DNA of 64,000 nucleotides from contig CAVQWS010000003.1 of assembly GCA_963717725.1 (NCBI GenBank), positions 124,001 through 188,000 of the forward strand, in the 5' to 3' direction. Numbering within the stretch: the stretch's first letter is position 1; every line of letters begins with the position of its first letter. The stretch comes from AC-32 sp963717725. Its GTDB lineage: Bacteria; Actinomycetota; Thermoleophilia; Gaiellales; Gaiellaceae. The position numbers and the translations under genes are program-made. Under the pieces are notes generated by a model. It did no database searches and was not told the origin of the DNA. It saw only the letters and a list, made by a program, of their open reading frames with translations. Shown here piece after piece: positions 47,412 through 55,623 of this stretch.

Positions 47412-48425
47412 TCAGTACCCGAGCAGCCGGACTTCCTCGCGCCGCTCGCGGGCGAAGAAGTGGATGCCGTCCACGAAGCGGACCCAGTTGCAGCGCGTGC
47501 ACATCACAAGCGAGTGCGTCCGGGCGCTGTCGGCGAGGAAGCGCACGCCGCGCAGCAGGTCGCCGTTCGAGACGCCCGTCGCGACGACGATCACCTCGCC
47601 GGGCGCCAGGTCGTCGATCGTGAACAGCCGCTCGAGATCGTCCACGCCGGCCGCTGTCGCCGCCTCGACCTCGCTGCGGGAGGTCGGCCACAGCTGTGCC
47701 TGCAGCTCCCCGCCGAGACAGCGAAGCGCCGCAGCGGTGAGGACGGCCTGCCGCGTGCCGCCGATGCCGATCGAGAGGTGGTCGTTGGTGCCGCGGATGG
47801 CGGCCGAGATCGACGCGGTCACGTCGCCGTCCTGGATCAGCTTGATCCGCGCGCCCGCGGCCCGGATCTCCTCGATCAGGTCGTGGTGCCGCGGCCGGTC
47901 GAGCACGATCGTGGTGACGTCGTTGACCATCCGGCCGAAGGAGTCGGCGATCGCGCGGATGTTGTCGCCGACGGGCTTTTTCAGGTCGATCGAGCCGCGC
48001 GCCTTCGGGCCGACGGCCATCTTGCGCATGTACATGTCCGGCAGCCGCTGGAACGATCCCGGGTCGCCGACGGCCACCATCGACATCGCGCCGTAGCCGC
48101 CGCGTGCGACCACGCCGCGGCCCTCGAGTGGGTCGAGGGCAAGGTCGACCTCGAGCCCGCCGGCGCCGACGCGCGTGTCCGCGGCCAGCTGGCCGTCGTC
48201 GGCGCCCGTGCCGATCACGACCTTGCCGTCGATCGGGAGCTGGTCGAGCGCGAGCCGCATCGCCGTCGAGGCGTCCTCCTCGGCCGTCTCCTGCTCGGCC
48301 CGGCCGAGCCAGCGCGCCCCTGCCAGAGCAGCGCGCTCCGTGACGCGGGCGTAGTTCTCGCAGAGGCAGAAGCGCGCCTCCTGTCCGAGCGGGTCGCCCC
48401 GGGTCTCCGGCTGCGTCTGCGTCAC
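47412..48425 (-). CDS. glpX: Class II fructose-1,6-bisphosphatase
   Basis: 337 residues, GlpX family. The metal- and phosphate-binding segments EEDASTAMRLALDQL-like (about 45), VVIGTGADDGQL, LALDPLEGRGVVARG (catalytic DPxxG, about 95), and IGIGGTRQAVLTAAALRCLGGE are present. It removes phosphate from fructose-1,6-bisphosphate in gluconeogenesis. The GTG at 48425 overlaps the 2-phosphoglycerate kinase stop (GTGA), making it the last gene of the cDPG operon. Confidence 0.93.
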   Translation of the reverse strand: MTQTQPETRGDPLGQEARFCLCENYARVTERAALAGARWLGRAEQETAEEDASTAMRLALDQLPIDGKVVIGTGADDGQLAADTRVGAGGLEVDLALDPLEGRGVVARGGYGAMSMVAVGDPGSFQRLPDMYMRKMAVGPKARGSIDLKKPVGDNIRAIADSFGRMVNDVTTIVLDRPRHHDLIEEIRAAGARIKLIQDGDVTASISAAIRGTNDHLSIGIGGTRQAVLTAAALRCLGGELQAQLWPTSRSEVEAATAAGVDDLERLFTIDDLAPGEVIVVATGVSNGDLLRGVRFLADSARTHSLVMCTRCNWVRFVDGIHFFARERREEVRLLGY

Positions 48426-49336
48426 GATTGCACCTCGAGCGGCTCCGCGGCGCTCAGCACGAGCTCCATCACCTCGCCGATCGCCTCCTCGATGTTGCCG
48501 TTCTCGATCACGGGTACCTCGTTCTTTCTCGCGCGTCCCTGGATGTACGCCTGCACCAGCCGAATGTCGTCGAAGGCGTCGAGGTACTTCTCGTACGGCC
48601 GCACGCCCTCGGAGTCGGAGTCGCGGATCCAGAAGTGGCTCGCGTGCGCCTCGGCGTCGTTGATCGCGAGCACGCACTGGACGACGAGCGCGCCGCGGAT
48701 CTCGCGCGGCAGCATCCCCGGAACGAGGTGGACGCCCTCGAGCACCATCGACCAGCCCTCTTCGAGCGCGCGTTCGATCGCGGCCTGAACGCCGACCAGC
48801 ACGTCGCGGGTCTGCTCGAGGAAGCCGTCCAGCACCGCCTCGCTGCCCTCCGCGTCCGCGTCGGCGATCGCGCGCCCGGCCTCGAAGCTCGAGTAGTGGA
48901 TCGCGGGCATGAACTCACGCGAGAAGAAGGCTCGCATCGTCTGGCGGACGAAGTCGGTCGAGGTGACGCGCGTGATCCCGAGCCGGTAGGCGACGTCCGT
49001 GGCCACGGTCGACTTGCCGGTGCCGGTCGCGCCGCCGACGAGCAGGATCACGGGCAGGTCGAGGTCGTAGAGATCCTGGAAGCGGTGCAGCCGGCGCATC
49101 GTCGTCGCGCCGTCCTCCTCGCCCAGCTTTTCCCGCGCCAGCTCGCCCAGCCGCTCGAACGAGATCGACTCGAGGCCGCCCTGCGCGATGTCGGCCTCGG
49201 CCGCCAGCGCGAGCTCGTAGGCGCGATCGGTGGAGATGCCGGTCGCCGCCAGCGACCGCGCCAGCAGGCCCTTCGAGAAGGGCAGGCCGTCCTCGCCGCC
49301 GAGCGGCAGCGGCCGCCGATGGCGCCGGTCCGTCAC
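48422..49336 (-). CDS. pgk2: 2-phosphoglycerate kinase
   Basis: 304 residues. An ATP-cone-like N-terminus (FSKGLLARSLAATGISTDRAYELALAAEADI) is followed by a P-loop kinase domain with LLVGGATGTGKSTVATDVAYRLGI (about 96-120), TSTDFVRQTMRAF and VLEGVHLVPGM, the layout of archaeal 2-PGK. The enzyme makes 2,3-diphosphoglycerate from 2-phosphoglycerate and ATP, the first committed step to cyclic 2,3-DPG. It is overlapped on both sides (ATGA with cpgS, GTGA with glpX), so all are translated together. Confidence 0.9.
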   Translation of the reverse strand: MTDRRHRRPLPLGGEDGLPFSKGLLARSLAATGISTDRAYELALAAEADIAQGGLESISFERLGELAREKLGEEDGATTMRRLHRFQDLYDLDLPVILLVGGATGTGKSTVATDVAYRLGITRVTSTDFVRQTMRAFFSREFMPAIHYSSFEAGRAIADADAEGSEAVLDGFLEQTRDVLVGVQAAIERALEEGWSMVLEGVHLVPGMLPREIRGALVVQCVLAINDAEAHASHFWIRDSDSEGVRPYEKYLDAFDDIRLVQAYIQGRARKNEVPVIENGNIEEAIGEVMELVLSAAEPLEVQS

Positions 49337-50592
49337 CGGGCTACCGCCTCGCGCGCGATCGCCTGGTCGGCGAGCCGGACCAATTCGCTGTCGAGGTCGA
49401 GCACGCCGACGGGAACGAGCTCGTTGTCGGCGAACACGACCTCCACCCCGCGCTCGAGCGCCGCCTCGGCGACGACGTCGATCGCGGCCGCCTTGATCTC
49501 GACCAGGTAGACCTCGGCCTCGCTCGCGCGCGCGAGGTCCTCGCGGAGAGCCTCGCGGCGGGCGAGATTGCCGGAGACGAGCACGACCTCGGCGCCGAGC
49601 TCGTCGCGCAGGTGCCGCTCGATCGCCGCGTGCGCTTCGGCCGGCGCCGTCGTGAAGTACGCGATGCGCCTGCCGAGCACCGGCGTCACCGGCCGGGGCC
49701 GTAGCTCGACCGAGACGACCGGCAGCTCCTTGACCCGGTGGATCGCCTCGACCAGCTCCTCGTCGAGCCCGCCGGTGACGACCACGAGGTCGGAGACGAG
49801 GATCCGGAAGGCGTTCAGGTAGCCGGTCACGACCTCGGGCGGCTGCCTCGTGCTGGTGACGAGCACGCGGGCGTCTGTCTCGACCGGCGGGATCGCCGCG
49901 CCGCTGCCGTCGAAGATCACCAGCTCCGGGCTCCGCTCGGCGGCCAGCGCAGCGCCGGCCGGCACGTTGGTCTCCCCCGGCGCGCCCGCGAGCCCGCCGC
50001 CGCAGCGGCGGCAGCCGATCGTGACCACGCCGGCGAGCGCGGCCGTCTCGAGGTAGTCCGAAGCCGCGTGCCGTCCTTCGCGCGAGAGCTCGAGCAGGAG
50101 CTCGAGCGTCGGCTGTACCTCGGCCAGCTCCGGCTCGGGCGGCCCGCCGCGGCCCATCGCCACGACGACGACGTCGCGGTCGAGCGCGAGCAGCCGAGCC
50201 ACGTGGCCGGTGACGGCGGTCTTGCCGACGCGCTTGCCGGTGCCGACGATCGACAGCGACGGCCGCGGGAAGGGCGCGAGCGGCGGCGGGTCGAAGCGAA
50301 AGTCGGGACCGACGTACGGCAGCCCGAGCGCGAGCACGCGGCTGGCGACCCGGAAGCGCTCGCGCGGGCCGAGCACCGGCTCGTCTGACAGGTCGATCAC
50401 GACCTCCGGCTCGAGCTCGGCGATCGCGCCCTCGAGCGAGTCCACCACCGGGACGCCGTAGTCCTCGCCGCCGCGCAGCTTCTCGCTGCCGCCGGCCAGC
50501 CAGAGCGCGACCACCTCGTACGGCAGCGCCGCCAGCGCGTCGCGCACCACGGGCGCGTAGTGCTCGCCGTCGCAGATGGCCAATGCGCGCAT
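49333..50592 (-). CDS. cpgS: Cyclic 2,3-diphosphoglycerate synthetase
   Basis: 419 residues. The opening ALAICDGEHYAPVVRDAL and the P-loop SIVGTGKRVGKTAVTGHVARLL (about 115-135) match cDPG synthetase of methanogens, which closes 2,3-DPG into the cyclic diphosphate with ATP. Also conserved-looking are GGLAGAPGETNVPAGAALA and FDGSGAAIPPV. In Methanothermus cDPG is a thermoprotectant solute and phosphate store; the role in this bacterium is unknown. The ATG at 50592 shares one base with the upstream phosphoesterase stop (TGATG). Confidence 0.88.
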   Translation of the reverse strand: MRALAICDGEHYAPVVRDALAALPYEVVALWLAGGSEKLRGGEDYGVPVVDSLEGAIAELEPEVVIDLSDEPVLGPRERFRVASRVLALGLPYVGPDFRFDPPPLAPFPRPSLSIVGTGKRVGKTAVTGHVARLLALDRDVVVVAMGRGGPPEPELAEVQPTLELLLELSREGRHAASDYLETAALAGVVTIGCRRCGGGLAGAPGETNVPAGAALAAERSPELVIFDGSGAAIPPVETDARVLVTSTRQPPEVVTGYLNAFRILVSDLVVVTGGLDEELVEAIHRVKELPVVSVELRPRPVTPVLGRRIAYFTTAPAEAHAAIERHLRDELGAEVVLVSGNLARREALREDLARASEAEVYLVEIKAAAIDVVAEAALERGVEVVFADNELVPVGVLDLDSELVRLADQAIAREAVAR

Positions 50593-51398
50593 CAGGTCCT
50601 CGCGGTGACCTCGTCCTCGATCCGCGTCGTGTACTTCTCGAACGCGCGGGTCTCGGTCGAGAACTGGATGATCCGCTCCTGCCCGTGGAACGGGTACTTG
50701 CGCCAGACGTCGACGTGGCGCTCGTTCACCTCGATCACGTTGTAACAGGGGCGCGTCTTGCCACGGAGACGCATCGAGGAGACCGTGCCGGCGTTGACGA
50801 CGAACAGGTTCTCCAGCCGCCACGCGTACGGCACGTGCTTGTGGCCGGAGAGCACGAGATCGACGCCCGCGCGCTGTAGGCACTCGATGCAGTCGCCCGC
50901 GTCGTAGACGACATTCCGCTCGCGGCCCGTGCCCGGCACGGGCAGCAGGTGGTGGTGCAGGACGAAGATCTTCAGGTCGGACTCGTCCGCGAACTGCTCC
51001 TCGATCCAGCGGTAGCGGCCGCGGCCGATCTGCCCGTGGTCGAGGTCGGGCTCGGTCGAGTCGACGGCGACCACGGTCACGCCCCCGCACCTGAGCACCG
51101 AGTTGCGCTCGCCGAACATGTCCTCGAAGTGGACGTAGCCGACGTTGCGCGAGTCGTGGTTCCCCGGGATCACGACGAACGAGTCGCACTTGAGCTGGTC
51201 GAGGTAACCCTTGGCCATCGCGTACTCGTGCTTGAAGCCGAAGGTGGTCAGGTCGCCCGAGCAGATGACGATGTCCGGGTCGATGTCGTTGATCTCGTTG
51301 ACCGCGCGCTCCATCAGGTTCGGCACGAAGTCGGGCCCTCCGCAGTGGATGTCGGAGAGCTGCGCGATCGTGAAGGCGCCGTTGTGGCCCTGCGGCAT
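50592..51398 (-). CDS. Calcineurin-like metallophosphoesterase
   Basis: 268 residues with the full motif set: D-x-H (LSDIHCGG, about 15), GDxxT (CSGDLTTFG), GNHD (IPGNHDSR), HHH (LHHHLLPVPG) and GHKH (LSGHKHVPY). This is the Icc/CpdA-type fold that cleaves phosphodiesters or phosphomonoesters. As first gene of the cDPG operon it could hydrolyse cDPG or 2,3-DPG, or cAMP (inference). ATG 6 nt after TACACT. Confidence 0.9.
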   Translation of the reverse strand: MPQGHNGAFTIAQLSDIHCGGPDFVPNLMERAVNEINDIDPDIVICSGDLTTFGFKHEYAMAKGYLDQLKCDSFVVIPGNHDSRNVGYVHFEDMFGERNSVLRCGGVTVVAVDSTEPDLDHGQIGRGRYRWIEEQFADESDLKIFVLHHHLLPVPGTGRERNVVYDAGDCIECLQRAGVDLVLSGHKHVPYAWRLENLFVVNAGTVSSMRLRGKTRPCYNVIEVNERHVDVWRKYPFHGQERIIQFSTETRAFEKYTTRIEDEVTART

Positions 51399-51404
51399 GG
51401 CCGA

Positions 51405-51410
51405 AGTGTA
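51405..51410 (-). promoter_or_regulatory. -10 hexamer, leaderless start of the cDPG operon
   Basis: TACACT, 6 nt, ATG; only 21 nt after the phosphate transporter stop. Confidence 0.65.
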
Positions 51411-51419
51411 GAGCCGCCG

Positions 51420-52409
51420 CTAAAAGATCCCCTGGATCGGCCAGTACAGGGCCGCCGCGACGAGCCCGGCCGCCGGAATCGTCAGCAGCCACGCGGTGAC
51501 GATGTTCCCCGCGACGCCCCAGCGCACCGCCGAGAGCCGCTTCGTGGCGCCCGAGCCGAGCACCGAGCCTGAGATCACGTGCGTGGTCGAGAGCGGATAG
51601 CCGAGCTTGGTGGCGCTGTAGATCGTGATCCCCGCGGTGATCTGGGCCGCAAAGCCGCTGGCGGGCTCCATGTTGACGACGCGCTGGCCGAGCGTCTTCA
51701 TGATCCGCCAGCCGCCGACGTACGTTCCGGCGGCGATCGCCAGCCCGGCGGTGACGATCACCCAGGTGGGGATGTAGAAGTGCGACAGGTGCCCGCCCTC
51801 GAAGAGCGCTAGCGCGATCACGCCCATCGTCTTCTGCGCGTCATTCGCGCCGTGCGTGAACGCGACCCAGGTGCCCGAGGCGAGCTGGCCGAGGCGGAAC
51901 GTCCGGTTCGCCATCCCGGGGTTCATCCAGACGAGCAGCCAGTAGATCGCCAGCAGCAAGAGGAAGGCCCCAGCGAAGGCGATCGCGGGCGCGGCGATCG
52001 CCGGAATCGCCACGCTGTGCACGAGCCCGTGCCACTGCACGCCTTCCAGGCCCGACTGGGCGATCGCCGCGCCGACGAGCCCGCCGATCAGCGCGTGCGA
52101 GGAGCTCGAGGGCAGCCCGGCCCGCCAGGTGATCAGGTTCCAGACGATCGCTCCGATCAGCGCAGCCAGCACAGTCTTCTCGTTGGCGAGGCCGGTGTCG
52201 ATGATTCCCTTGCCGACCGTCTTGGCGACCGCGGTGGTGACGAACGCTCCGGCCAGGTTCGCGACGGCGGCGATCAGCACCGCCAAGCGCGGCGAGAGCG
52301 CGCGCGTCGAGACCGAGGTCGCCACCGCGTTGGCCGTGTCGTGGAAGCCGTTCGTGAAGTCGAAGCCGAGCGCGACGAGCACGACCACGACGAGCAAGAC
52401 GTCGTTCAT
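51420..52409 (-). CDS. pit: Low-affinity inorganic phosphate transporter (PiT family)
   Basis: 329 residues, about ten helices. FDFTNGFHDTANAVATSV in the first helix and VAFTHGANDAQKTMGVIALAL in the middle are the duplicated PiT signatures (GFxDxANA, GANDAQ). The enzyme-like motif SSSHALIGGLVG appears twice in variant form (PLSTTHVISGSVLG). It moves metal-phosphate with protons. It follows the DUF47 gene with 6 nt between, the standard partner pair, and precedes the cDPG operon. Confidence 0.95.
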   Translation of the reverse strand: MNDVLLVVVVLVALGFDFTNGFHDTANAVATSVSTRALSPRLAVLIAAVANLAGAFVTTAVAKTVGKGIIDTGLANEKTVLAALIGAIVWNLITWRAGLPSSSSHALIGGLVGAAIAQSGLEGVQWHGLVHSVAIPAIAAPAIAFAGAFLLLLAIYWLLVWMNPGMANRTFRLGQLASGTWVAFTHGANDAQKTMGVIALALFEGGHLSHFYIPTWVIVTAGLAIAAGTYVGGWRIMKTLGQRVVNMEPASGFAAQITAGITIYSATKLGYPLSTTHVISGSVLGSGATKRLSAVRWGVAGNIVTAWLLTIPAAGLVAAALYWPIQGIF

Positions 52410-52415
52410 TGCCGC

Positions 52416-53039
52416 CTAGCGGTTCTTGACCACGATCGCCTCGAGCACGTCGGCGGCGTTCTCGAGCGCGTCGACGGCCTCCTCCAACCGCTCGTGGATG
52501 TCCTTCCAGCGGATGATCGTCTTGGCGTCGTCGGTCGTCGCGAACAGCTCGGCGACCGCGTCGCGCTCGAGCTGGTCGCCCTTGTCCTCGAGCTCGCGCA
52601 GTGCAGCCAGCTGGTCGCTGGAGTCCTTGAACCCGTCGAGCTTGCGCACCGCCTCGTCGAGCTGCTTCGCCGCCTCGAGGATGACGCCCGCCTGCCCCCG
52701 CGCCTTCTCCGGGACTCGCTCGACACCCCAGGAGCCAAGGTTGTCGGCGGCCTCGTCCACGTGGTCGCAGACATCGTCGATCGCGCCGGCCAAGCGGTAC
52801 ATGTCGTCCCGGTCGAACGGGGTGACGAAGGTCGAGTTGAGCAGCAACACGACCTCGTGCGTGAGCCGGTCGCCGTCGTGTTCGCGCTCCTTGATCCGGG
52901 CGATCAGGGTGTCGCCGTCCTGCGGAAAGGTCTCGAGCAAGTCGACGAGCAGCCGCGCGATCTCGACGGCGTTCGCCGAGGCCTGCGCGTAGAGCTCGAA
53001 GAACTCGCGCTTCTGAGGTGTGAGCCGGAGCTTGGGCAC
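52416..53039 (-). CDS. DUF47 / PhoU-like accessory protein of the phosphate transporter
   Basis: 207-residue all-helical protein of the DUF47 family (PhoU-like four-helix bundles). EFFELYAQASANAVEIARLLVDLLETF, EREHDGDRLTHEVVLLL and DRDDMYRLAGAIDDVCDHVDEAADNL contain the conserved acidic metal-site pattern E-x3-D and E/D-x3-D. It modulates PiT activity. GTG at 53039 (VPKLRLTPQKREF) is the likely start; the 43-residue extension upstream is antisense. A GATACA -10 lies 19 nt upstream. Confidence 0.9.
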   Translation of the reverse strand: MPKLRLTPQKREFFELYAQASANAVEIARLLVDLLETFPQDGDTLIARIKEREHDGDRLTHEVVLLLNSTFVTPFDRDDMYRLAGAIDDVCDHVDEAADNLGSWGVERVPEKARGQAGVILEAAKQLDEAVRKLDGFKDSSDQLAALRELEDKGDQLERDAVAELFATTDDAKTIIRWKDIHERLEEAVDALENAADVLEAIVVKNR

Positions 53040-53095
53040 CTGAGCGACGGGGCTTGTATCACGCCCCCGCGAACGGCCGCGTCCGGACCCACTGC

Positions 53096-53101
53096 TACCC
53101 T
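53096..53101 (+). promoter_or_regulatory. -10 hexamer upstream of the 53111 gene
   Basis: TACCCT, 9 nt, GTG; no Shine-Dalgarno. Confidence 0.45.
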
Positions 53102-53110
53102 GATCGACGG

Positions 53111-53476
53111 GTGGGAGAAATCGGCGATTTCCAGGCGGATTCCGTGAAGGAGCCGCCGAGGTTCGCAAACGAGGCCGAGCGCGAATGCGCCAAGGTCCTG
53201 GACTTCTACGGCGTGCCGTGGGAGTACGAGCCGCACACGTTCGTCCTCGAGGAGGACGCCGACGGCCGCACCACGCTGGCCTTCACACCCGACTTCTTCC
53301 TGCCCGAGCAGAACCTCTACCTCGAGATCACGGTGATGAAGCAGCGGCTCGTGACGCGCAAGAACCGCAAGCTGCGCCGGCTGCGAGAGCGCTACCCGGA
53401 CGTGAACGTGAAGCTCTTCTACAAGCGGGACATCGAGCGGCTGGCCCAGCGCTACCGGCTCGATCTGGCGTCATAG
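53111..53476 (+). CDS. PD-(D/E)xK-like protein of unknown function
   Basis: 121 residues. FANEAERECAKVLDFYGVPWEYEPHTFVLEEDADGRTTLAFTPDFFLPEQNLYLEITVMK is the layout of small restriction-endonuclease-fold proteins (E, then PD, then E-x-K), but the last motif reads EIT instead of ExK, so catalysis is doubtful. It is basic at the C-terminus. It precedes hpt on the same strand. GTG at 53111 is chosen over an upstream ATG because of the -10 position. Confidence 0.65.
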   Translation: MGEIGDFQADSVKEPPRFANEAERECAKVLDFYGVPWEYEPHTFVLEEDADGRTTLAFTPDFFLPEQNLYLEITVMKQRLVTRKNRKLRRLRERYPDVNVKLFYKRDIERLAQRYRLDLAS

Positions 53477-53580
53477 GACTGACTGCGTTGCAGATGCAGA
53501 CAAACGCATCGACCGGTCATTTCAGACGGGCGCCCGAGCAAAGCTCGCGCGCCCTGAGGTCGGCATCGCAAGCGACGCCT

Positions 53581-53586
53581 TAGACT
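53581..53586 (+). promoter_or_regulatory. -10 hexamer upstream of hpt
   Basis: TAGACT, 5 nt before the GTC that occupies the expected hpt start position. Confidence 0.5.
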
Positions 53587-53591
53587 CCCGA

Positions 53592-54110
53592 GTCGGCGAG
53601 GTCTTTCTCACAGCGGACGAGCTGGGAGCTCGCGTCGACGAGCTCGGCGCGGAGATCGCCCGCGAGTACGCCGGCCGCGACCTGCTGCTCGTCTCGCTGC
53701 TGAAGGCGAGCTTCGTCTTCCTGACCGACCTCTCGCGCGCAATCTCGATCCCGCACGCGATCGACTTTGTCGAGCTCGCCGGCTACAACGGCGCCGACAC
53801 CGGCGGCCACTCGCGCGTGCGGCTCCTGAAGGACACGGCGATCCCCGTCACCGGGCACGACGTGCTGCTCGTCGAGGACGTCGTCGACACCGGCCTGACG
53901 CTCAACTACCTGCGCAAGCTGTTCGACCTACGCCAGCCGACGAGCCTGCGCGTGGCCGCGCTGCTCGACCGCCCGTACCGGCGCCTGGTCGACGACCTGC
54001 CGGTCGACTACGTCGGCTTCACCGTCCCGGACGAGTTCTTCGTCGGCTACGGCTTCGACGTCGACGGCCGCTGGCGGAACCTGCCCGATCTGCGCCTCGC
54101 AAAAGTTTAG
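53592..54110 (+). CDS. hpt: Hypoxanthine phosphoribosyltransferase, start codon missing
   Basis: Purine salvage enzyme converting hypoxanthine or guanine plus PRPP to the nucleotide. EVFLTADELGARVDELGAEIAREYAG begins the fold, LLLVSLLKASFVFLTDL and HDVLLVEDVVDTGLTL (PRPP-binding loop, about 92-108) and VGFTVPDEFFVGYGFD follow; 172 residues is standard. No ATG, GTG or TTG is in frame near the expected N-terminus. The position 5 nt after a TAGACT -10 holds GTC. The only earlier in-frame codons run without a start through the upstream spacer. The TAG stop lies inside the mntH operator palindrome. Confidence 0.85.
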   Translation, partial: VGEVFLTADELGARVDELGAEIAREYAGRDLLLVSLLKASFVFLTDLSRAISIPHAIDFVELAGYNGADTGGHSRVRLLKDTAIPVTGHDVLLVEDVVDTGLTLNYLRKLFDLRQPTSLRVAALLDRPYRRLVDDLPVDYVGFTVPDEFFVGYGFDVDGRWRNLPDLRLAKV

Positions 54111-54126
54111 GCACGCCTAAACTTTT
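54101..54126. promoter_or_regulatory. Perfect palindromic operator, DtxR/MntR type, for the Nramp gene
   Basis: Two 12-nt arms AAAAGTTTAGGC and GCCTAAACTTTT around a 2-nt centre. The inner TTTAGGC-N2-GCCTAAA matches the DtxR/IdeR/MntR box form. It covers the mntH -35 (TTAGGC 54107-54112, 17 nt from TACACT) and includes the hpt stop codon. Confidence 0.75.
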
Positions 54127-54129
54127 CGC

Positions 54130-54135
54130 TACACT
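54130..54135 (+). promoter_or_regulatory. -10 hexamer, leaderless start of mntH
   Basis: TACACT, 6 nt, GTG at 54142. Confidence 0.65.
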
Positions 54136-54141
54136 GCGACC

Positions 54142-55428
54142 GTGATGGCGACACGGTCAGCTGCGGTCGCCACCGGCTCGGTCGGTGCCGCACAGCGGGC
54201 GCTGGAGAGCCCCGGCAGGAAGCTCCGGATCCTGCCGTTCCTCGGGCCCGCGTTCGTCGCCTGCGTCGCCTACATCGACCCTGGCAACTTCGCCACCAAC
54301 ATCGCCGGCGGCGCAAAGTTCGGCTACACGCTCTGCTGGGTGATCCTCGCCTCGAACCTGATGGCAATGCTGATCCAGACGCTCTCCGCGAAGCTCGGGA
54401 TCGCCACCGGCCGGAACCTGCCCGAGGTCTGCCGCGAGAACTACTCGCGCCGCACCTCGCGCGGACTTTGGATCCAGGCCGAGCTGATCGCGATGGCCAC
54501 CGACCTGGCCGAGTTCCTCGGCGCGGCCCTCGGGCTGCACCTGCTCTTCGGGATCGCGCTCTTTCCTGCGGCGCTGATTACCGGCGTCGTCACCTTCGTG
54601 ATCCTCGGCCTGCAGCGCTTCGGCCTGCGGGTCTTCGAAGCCGTGATCGCCGGCTTCGTCGCCGCGATCGGCATCTGCTACCTGGCCGAGCTCTACTTCG
54701 CCCACCCGCCGCTCGGCACGGTCGCGCTGCACTCGGTCAAGCCGGAGTTCGCGGGCAGCGAGTCGGTGCTGCTGGCAGTTGGGATCCTGGGCGCGACGGT
54801 GATGCCGCACGTGATCTACCTCCACTCGGCGCTGACCCAGAACCGCGTCGTCCCGCGCAACGACTCGGAGGCGAAGCGCCTCTACCACTACACGAAGATC
54901 GACGTGGTGATCGCGATGTCGATCGCCGGCCTGATCAACATGGCCATGCTGGTAGTGGCCGCGACCGTCTTCTACGGTCACGGGATTTTCGACGTCGCCT
55001 CGCTCGAGACCGCGCACAAGACGCTCGAGCCGCTCCTGGGCAGCGCCTCAAGCACGCTCTTCGCGCTGGCGCTGCTGGCCTCGGGGCTCTCGAGCTCGAC
55101 CGTGGGCACGCTCTCGGGCCAGGTGGTGATGCAGGGGTTCATCGACCGGAAGATCCCGATCTTCGTGCGCCGGTTGGTGACGATGCTGCCCGCGTTGGTC
55201 GTGGCGGCGATCGGGCTCAACCCGTCGCGCGTGCTCGTGCTCAGCCAGGTCGTGCTGTCGTTCGGGATCCCTTTCGCGCTGATCCCGCTCGTGTGGTTCA
55301 CGAGCCGCCGGCACCTGATGGGCACGCTCGTGAACGCAAAGACGACGACGGCCATCGCGGCCGTCGTCGCTGCGTTGATCTCAGGGTTGAACCTGTTCCT
55401 GCTCGGCCAGACCTTCGGCCTGCTCTAA
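54142..55428 (+). CDS. mntH: Nramp-family divalent metal (Mn/Fe) transporter
   Basis: 428 residues with about 11 helices. The metal-binding helix-1 motif reads AYIDPGNFATNIAGG and helix 6 reads ILGATVMPHVIYLHSAL (MPH), both diagnostic for proton-coupled Nramp manganese/iron importers. A GTG and an ATG stand back to back (54142, 54145); the GTG is 6 nt from the -10. The strong DtxR/MntR-like palindrome upstream predicts repression by Mn or Fe, with the regulator gene elsewhere. Confidence 0.93.
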   Translation: MMATRSAAVATGSVGAAQRALESPGRKLRILPFLGPAFVACVAYIDPGNFATNIAGGAKFGYTLCWVILASNLMAMLIQTLSAKLGIATGRNLPEVCRENYSRRTSRGLWIQAELIAMATDLAEFLGAALGLHLLFGIALFPAALITGVVTFVILGLQRFGLRVFEAVIAGFVAAIGICYLAELYFAHPPLGTVALHSVKPEFAGSESVLLAVGILGATVMPHVIYLHSALTQNRVVPRNDSEAKRLYHYTKIDVVIAMSIAGLINMAMLVVAATVFYGHGIFDVASLETAHKTLEPLLGSASSTLFALALLASGLSSSTVGTLSGQVVMQGFIDRKIPIFVRRLVTMLPALVVAAIGLNPSRVLVLSQVVLSFGIPFALIPLVWFTSRRHLMGTLVNAKTTTAIAAVVAALISGLNLFLLGQTFGLL

Positions 55429-55433
55429 GCGCG

Positions 55434-55589
55434 CTACCAGCGATACCAGCGTGCTTCTGGGCCGCGGGCGAGAAAGCCGATCAGCCAGAGCACGAGCACG
55501 ATCACTGCCAGGATCCACAGGAACTTGAGCGCGAAGCCGGCACCGAACAGGAGCAGCGCCAGCAGCAGTACGAGCAACAGTGTGAGCAT
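55434..55589 (-). CDS. 51-residue hydrophobic protein with WYRW C-terminus
   Basis: The ATG at 55589 has a GGAGGGG Shine-Dalgarno 8 nt upstream. The product is two hydrophobic helices (LLLVLLLALLLFGAGFAL and FLWILAVIVLVLWLIGFLA) with a short basic-aromatic end, RGPEARWYRW. This matches the small hydrophobic proteins common in Actinomycetota with a WYRW-type tail, to which no function is assigned. It converges with mntH, 5 nt from its stop. Confidence 0.65.
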   Translation of the reverse strand: MLTLLLVLLLALLLFGAGFALKFLWILAVIVLVLWLIGFLARGPEARWYRW

Positions 55590-55623
55590 TCGGGAACCCC
55601 TCCTACGTGTTTCGCCCGAAGTT

